Assembly: GCF_025791835.1 (NCBI RefSeq)
Contig: NZ_JAOXLP010000075.1
Span: 1-7,863 of the forward strand
Length of the DNA: 7,863 nt
DNA from: Roseomonas xinghualingensis
Lineage (GTDB): Bacteria; Pseudomonadota; Alphaproteobacteria; Acetobacterales; Acetobacteraceae
Direction of reading: 5' to 3'
Positions 6,668 to 7,863 of this stretch are shown one piece after another. The position numbers and the translations under genes are program-made. Each line of letters starts with the position of its first letter. Positions within the stretch are counted from its first letter, which is position 1. The notes under the pieces are model-generated. The model worked only from the letters and a program-made list of their open reading frames with translations, was not told the origin of the DNA and ran no database searches.

Positions 6668-6800
6668 TAATACCAAATCCTACTGATCAGCACTCATGAG
6701 CCCACCGGCGCATTCGATGGACATGATGCGCCAGGGCTGATTGGCGAGCCGGTTCCAGGCGTGGCAGCAGTGATCGACGATGTCGTCGTAGGAGCGGAAC
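6668..6800 (-). mobile_element. Remnant of an IS630-type insertion sequence
   Basis: The stretch encodes on the minus strand the C-terminus of an IS630-type transposase and finishes with GGATTTGGTATTA, which resembles an IS630 terminus next to a TA dinucleotide, the target these elements use. The other end is missing: homology stops at about 6800, where an IS3-like end begins. The rest of the element may lie beyond the right edge of the window. Confidence 0.65.
6687..6800 (-). pseudogene. IS630-family transposase, C-terminal fragment, frameshifted
   Basis: The minus strand reads FRSYDDIVDHCCHAWNRL then ANQPWRIMSIE, the recognisable tail of IS630-family DDE transposases. The expected ending of the R-W-A-H type (RWAHEC, stop at 6687-6689) is present but one frame away, so an indel lies around 6710-6718; the unshifted frame runs on to a TAG at 6680-6682. 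Upstream, a stop codon in frame just beyond 6800 marks the loss of the N-terminal part and the DDE core. The fragment cannot be active. It is included because it identifies the oldest layer of the IS cluster. Confidence 0.7.
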
Positions 6801-6835
6801 TGACCCTACCCCGTACCCAGCGCAAACCGGACAGA
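6801..6835 (+). repeat. Probable left inverted repeat of element B
   Basis: The sequence begins with TGA, contains a CCCC tract and reaches CCGGACAG. The same order of elements occurs at the terminus beginning at 7400. The match is partial, so the assignment is tentative. Confidence 0.35.
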
Positions 6836-7399
6836 GACTGATCTTATCGGATCATTGGAGCGCGGACACCCTGTCCGCCAGAAACGCTTCCTGGAACTTC
6901 CTGAGGCACCCTGAAAACACCAGCTTTGCGGCTATTTCCGCGCTCGCTGGTCCCTAAAGATCTCCCCCCGCCTGGTCGAGGGCTCCCACCTGCCGGTCCA
7001 CCGCACCCTGGCGCGGCTTGGCATCCCGGCGGGCGACCTTCTATCGCTGGTATGACCTGCCAGGAAGGCGGCCCCGAGGCGCTCGAGGACAGGCCATCCC
7101 GGCCTGGCCGGGTCTGGAACCGCATCCCCGACGCGGTGCGGTCCCGGATCGAGGCTCTGGCGCTGGAGGTGCCCGAGCTGTCCCCGCGCGAGCTTGCGGT
7201 GCGGTTCACCGACCAGGAGGGCTACTTTGTCTCGGAAGCTTCCGTCTACCGCCTGCTCAAAGCGCATGACCTGATCACCAGCCCGGCCTTCATCATGGTC
7301 AAGGCGGCCGAGGAGTTCCACACCAAGACCACGGCGCCAAACCAGCTCTGGCAGACGGACTTTACCTACCTGAAGGTGACCGGCTGGGGCTGGTTCTAC
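6801..7399 (+). mobile_element. IS3-type element B, truncated on the right by element C
   Basis: The element starts with TGACCC at 6801, exactly where IS630 homology ends. It shares the pattern TGA...CCCC...CCGGACAG with the terminus of element C, as expected of IS3-family ends. It contains a decayed transposase reading rightwards and is interrupted at 7399/7400. The left boundary is inferred from this junction and not from a visible pair of inverted repeats. Confidence 0.55.
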
Positions 7400-7402
7400 T
7401 GA
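6957..7402 (+). pseudogene. IS3-family transposase (rve type), N-terminal part, two frameshifts and truncated
   Basis: Three pieces in three successive frames rebuild the N-terminal part of an integrase-like transposase. The first (about 6957-7030) reads RLVEGSHLPVHRTLARLGIP, a helix-turn-helix. The second (about 7027-7060) reads RRATFYRWYDL. The third (about 7062-7399) reads QEGGPEALEDRPSRPGRVWN and continues to WQTDFTYLKVTGWGWFY. An extra G near 7029 and loss of two bases near 7060 explain the shifts. WQTDFTY supplies the first catalytic Asp of the DDE triad; the second Asp and Glu are absent because element C interrupts the gene, and its terminal TGA serves as the stop at 7400-7402. The product cannot transpose. 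The exact N-terminus is unclear. Confidence 0.75.
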
Positions 7403-7426
7403 GGTGGTCCCCATCGGCCGGACAGT
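7400..7426 (-). repeat. Terminal inverted repeat (right end) of element C
   Basis: TGAGGTGGTCCCC followed by CCGGACAG marks the outer end of the element; about 60 bases separate its start from the transposase stop codon. The partner repeat is outside the window. Confidence 0.55.
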
Positions 7427-7460
7427 TTGGCGGCTGGGATAAGCTCGGCTCTGGTTGTCG

Positions 7461-7863
7461 TCAGGCCGCCAATCTCTTCATTTCACCTGCCCCATATGCC
7501 TGGTCGGGGGTCTGCCCCGCCAGGGCGCTGTGTGGGCGTCCGGCGTTGTAGTAGCCGATCCACTTTGTCAGCCCGGCCCGCATCTCCGAGCCGGTCTCGA
7601 AGGCGTGCAGGTAGACGCACTCGTATTTCAGGCTGCGCCAGAGCCGCTCGATGAACAGGTTGTCCATCCAGCGTCCCCGTCCATTCATGGAAATACGCAA
7701 CCCAGCCCGTTGCAGCACGCCGGTGAACCGCGGTGAGGTGAACTGGCTGCCCTGATCGCTGTTGAAGATCTCCGGCCGCCTATGCTGAGCCAGCGCCTCT
7801 TCCAGAGCCTCGAGGCAGAACTCCACGTCCATGGTGTTCGACACCCGCCAGGCCAGCACCTTG
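7461..7863 (-). CDS. IS3-family transposase OrfB, C-terminal part (runs off the window)
   Basis: This is the intact reading frame of the C-terminal half of an IS3-family DDE transposase, which cuts and joins the element's ends; it is normally produced by programmed frameshifting as an OrfAB fusion. The visible part begins at the window edge with KVLAWRVSNTMDVEFCLEAL. It contains the second catalytic Asp in FNSDQGSQFTS and the catalytic Glu in NLFIERLWRSLKYE with 35 residues between them, the family's D(35)E spacing. The closing motif YYNAGRPHSALAGQTPDQAY is also typical of the family. No frameshift or stop is seen, so this is the youngest and possibly still active layer of the IS cluster. The N-terminal half, first Asp and OrfA lie to the right of the window. 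There is no true start codon in view; an internal GTG at 7859 is only part of the frame. Confidence 0.9.
   Translation of the reverse strand, partial: KVLAWRVSNTMDVEFCLEALEEALAQHRRPEIFNSDQGSQFTSPRFTGVLQRAGLRISMNGRGRWMDNLFIERLWRSLKYECVYLHAFETGSEMRAGLTKWIGYYNAGRPHSALAGQTPDQAYGAGEMKRLAA

Larger units (their letters stand above)
7400..7863 (-). mobile_element. IS3-family element C, right end, open at window edge
   Basis: The element begins with the terminus TGAGGTGGTCCCC at 7400, followed by CCGGACAG, a typical IS3-family end. It carries the 3' part of its transposase on the minus strand. Insertion was into the transposase of element B after a TAC codon. The other end lies beyond 7863, so the target duplication cannot be checked here. 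Confidence 0.75.

Noticed and set aside
6957..7863. One continuous transposase made of the fragments at 6957-7402 and 7461-7863
   Set aside because: The fragments lie on opposite strands with an IS end between them, so they belong to two different IS3-family elements.

Overview
The window is GC-rich, with gene starts preceded by clear Shine-Dalgarno sequences. Together with the flavour of its insertion sequences (IS3 and IS630 types common in Alphaproteobacteria), this suggests an alphaproteobacterial chromosome or large plasmid. That placement is an inference from family resemblance; no rRNA or other phylogenetic marker is present.

The left and central part (about 300-6211) is a surface-glycan block read entirely on the minus strand. 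In transcription order it holds: a class I SAM-dependent methyltransferase (6211->5366); a spacer of about 250 bp with a tandem 10-bp repeat and a small hairpin; a GlfT1-like family 2 glycosyltransferase (5116->4115); a GlfT2-like glycosyltransferase of 647 residues (4118->2175); a GT4-type glycosyltransferase (2174->633); and a 92-residue protein of unknown function (579->301). The three glycosyltransferase genes are tightly coupled: the first junction is a 4-bp ATGA overlap and the second is a stop codon directly abutting the next ATG. The best-supported reading is a small operon that builds or elongates an exported polysaccharide. The two family 2 enzymes resemble the initiating and polymerising galactofuranosyltransferases known from mycobacterial arabinogalactan synthesis. 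No UDP-galactopyranose mutase, polymerase, flippase or transporter gene lies in the window, so the sugar and destination of the glycan are not established.

The right end (6668-7863) is a graveyard of insertion sequences. A frameshifted C-terminal remnant of an IS630-type transposase (minus strand) stops where an IS3-type left end appears to begin. That IS3-type element (plus strand) has two frameshifts and is cut off just after the first catalytic Asp of its transposase. The cut is made by the end of a second IS3-family element (minus strand), whose transposase C-terminus reads intact to the window edge. This fits nested insertion: IS630 remnant, then IS3 element B inside it, then IS3 element C inside B.

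The remaining stretches are 1-300, 5117-5365 and 6212-6667. They hold no gene I can assign with confidence; possible edge fragments and regulatory repeats are described below. I see no tRNA, rRNA, CRISPR array or riboswitch.
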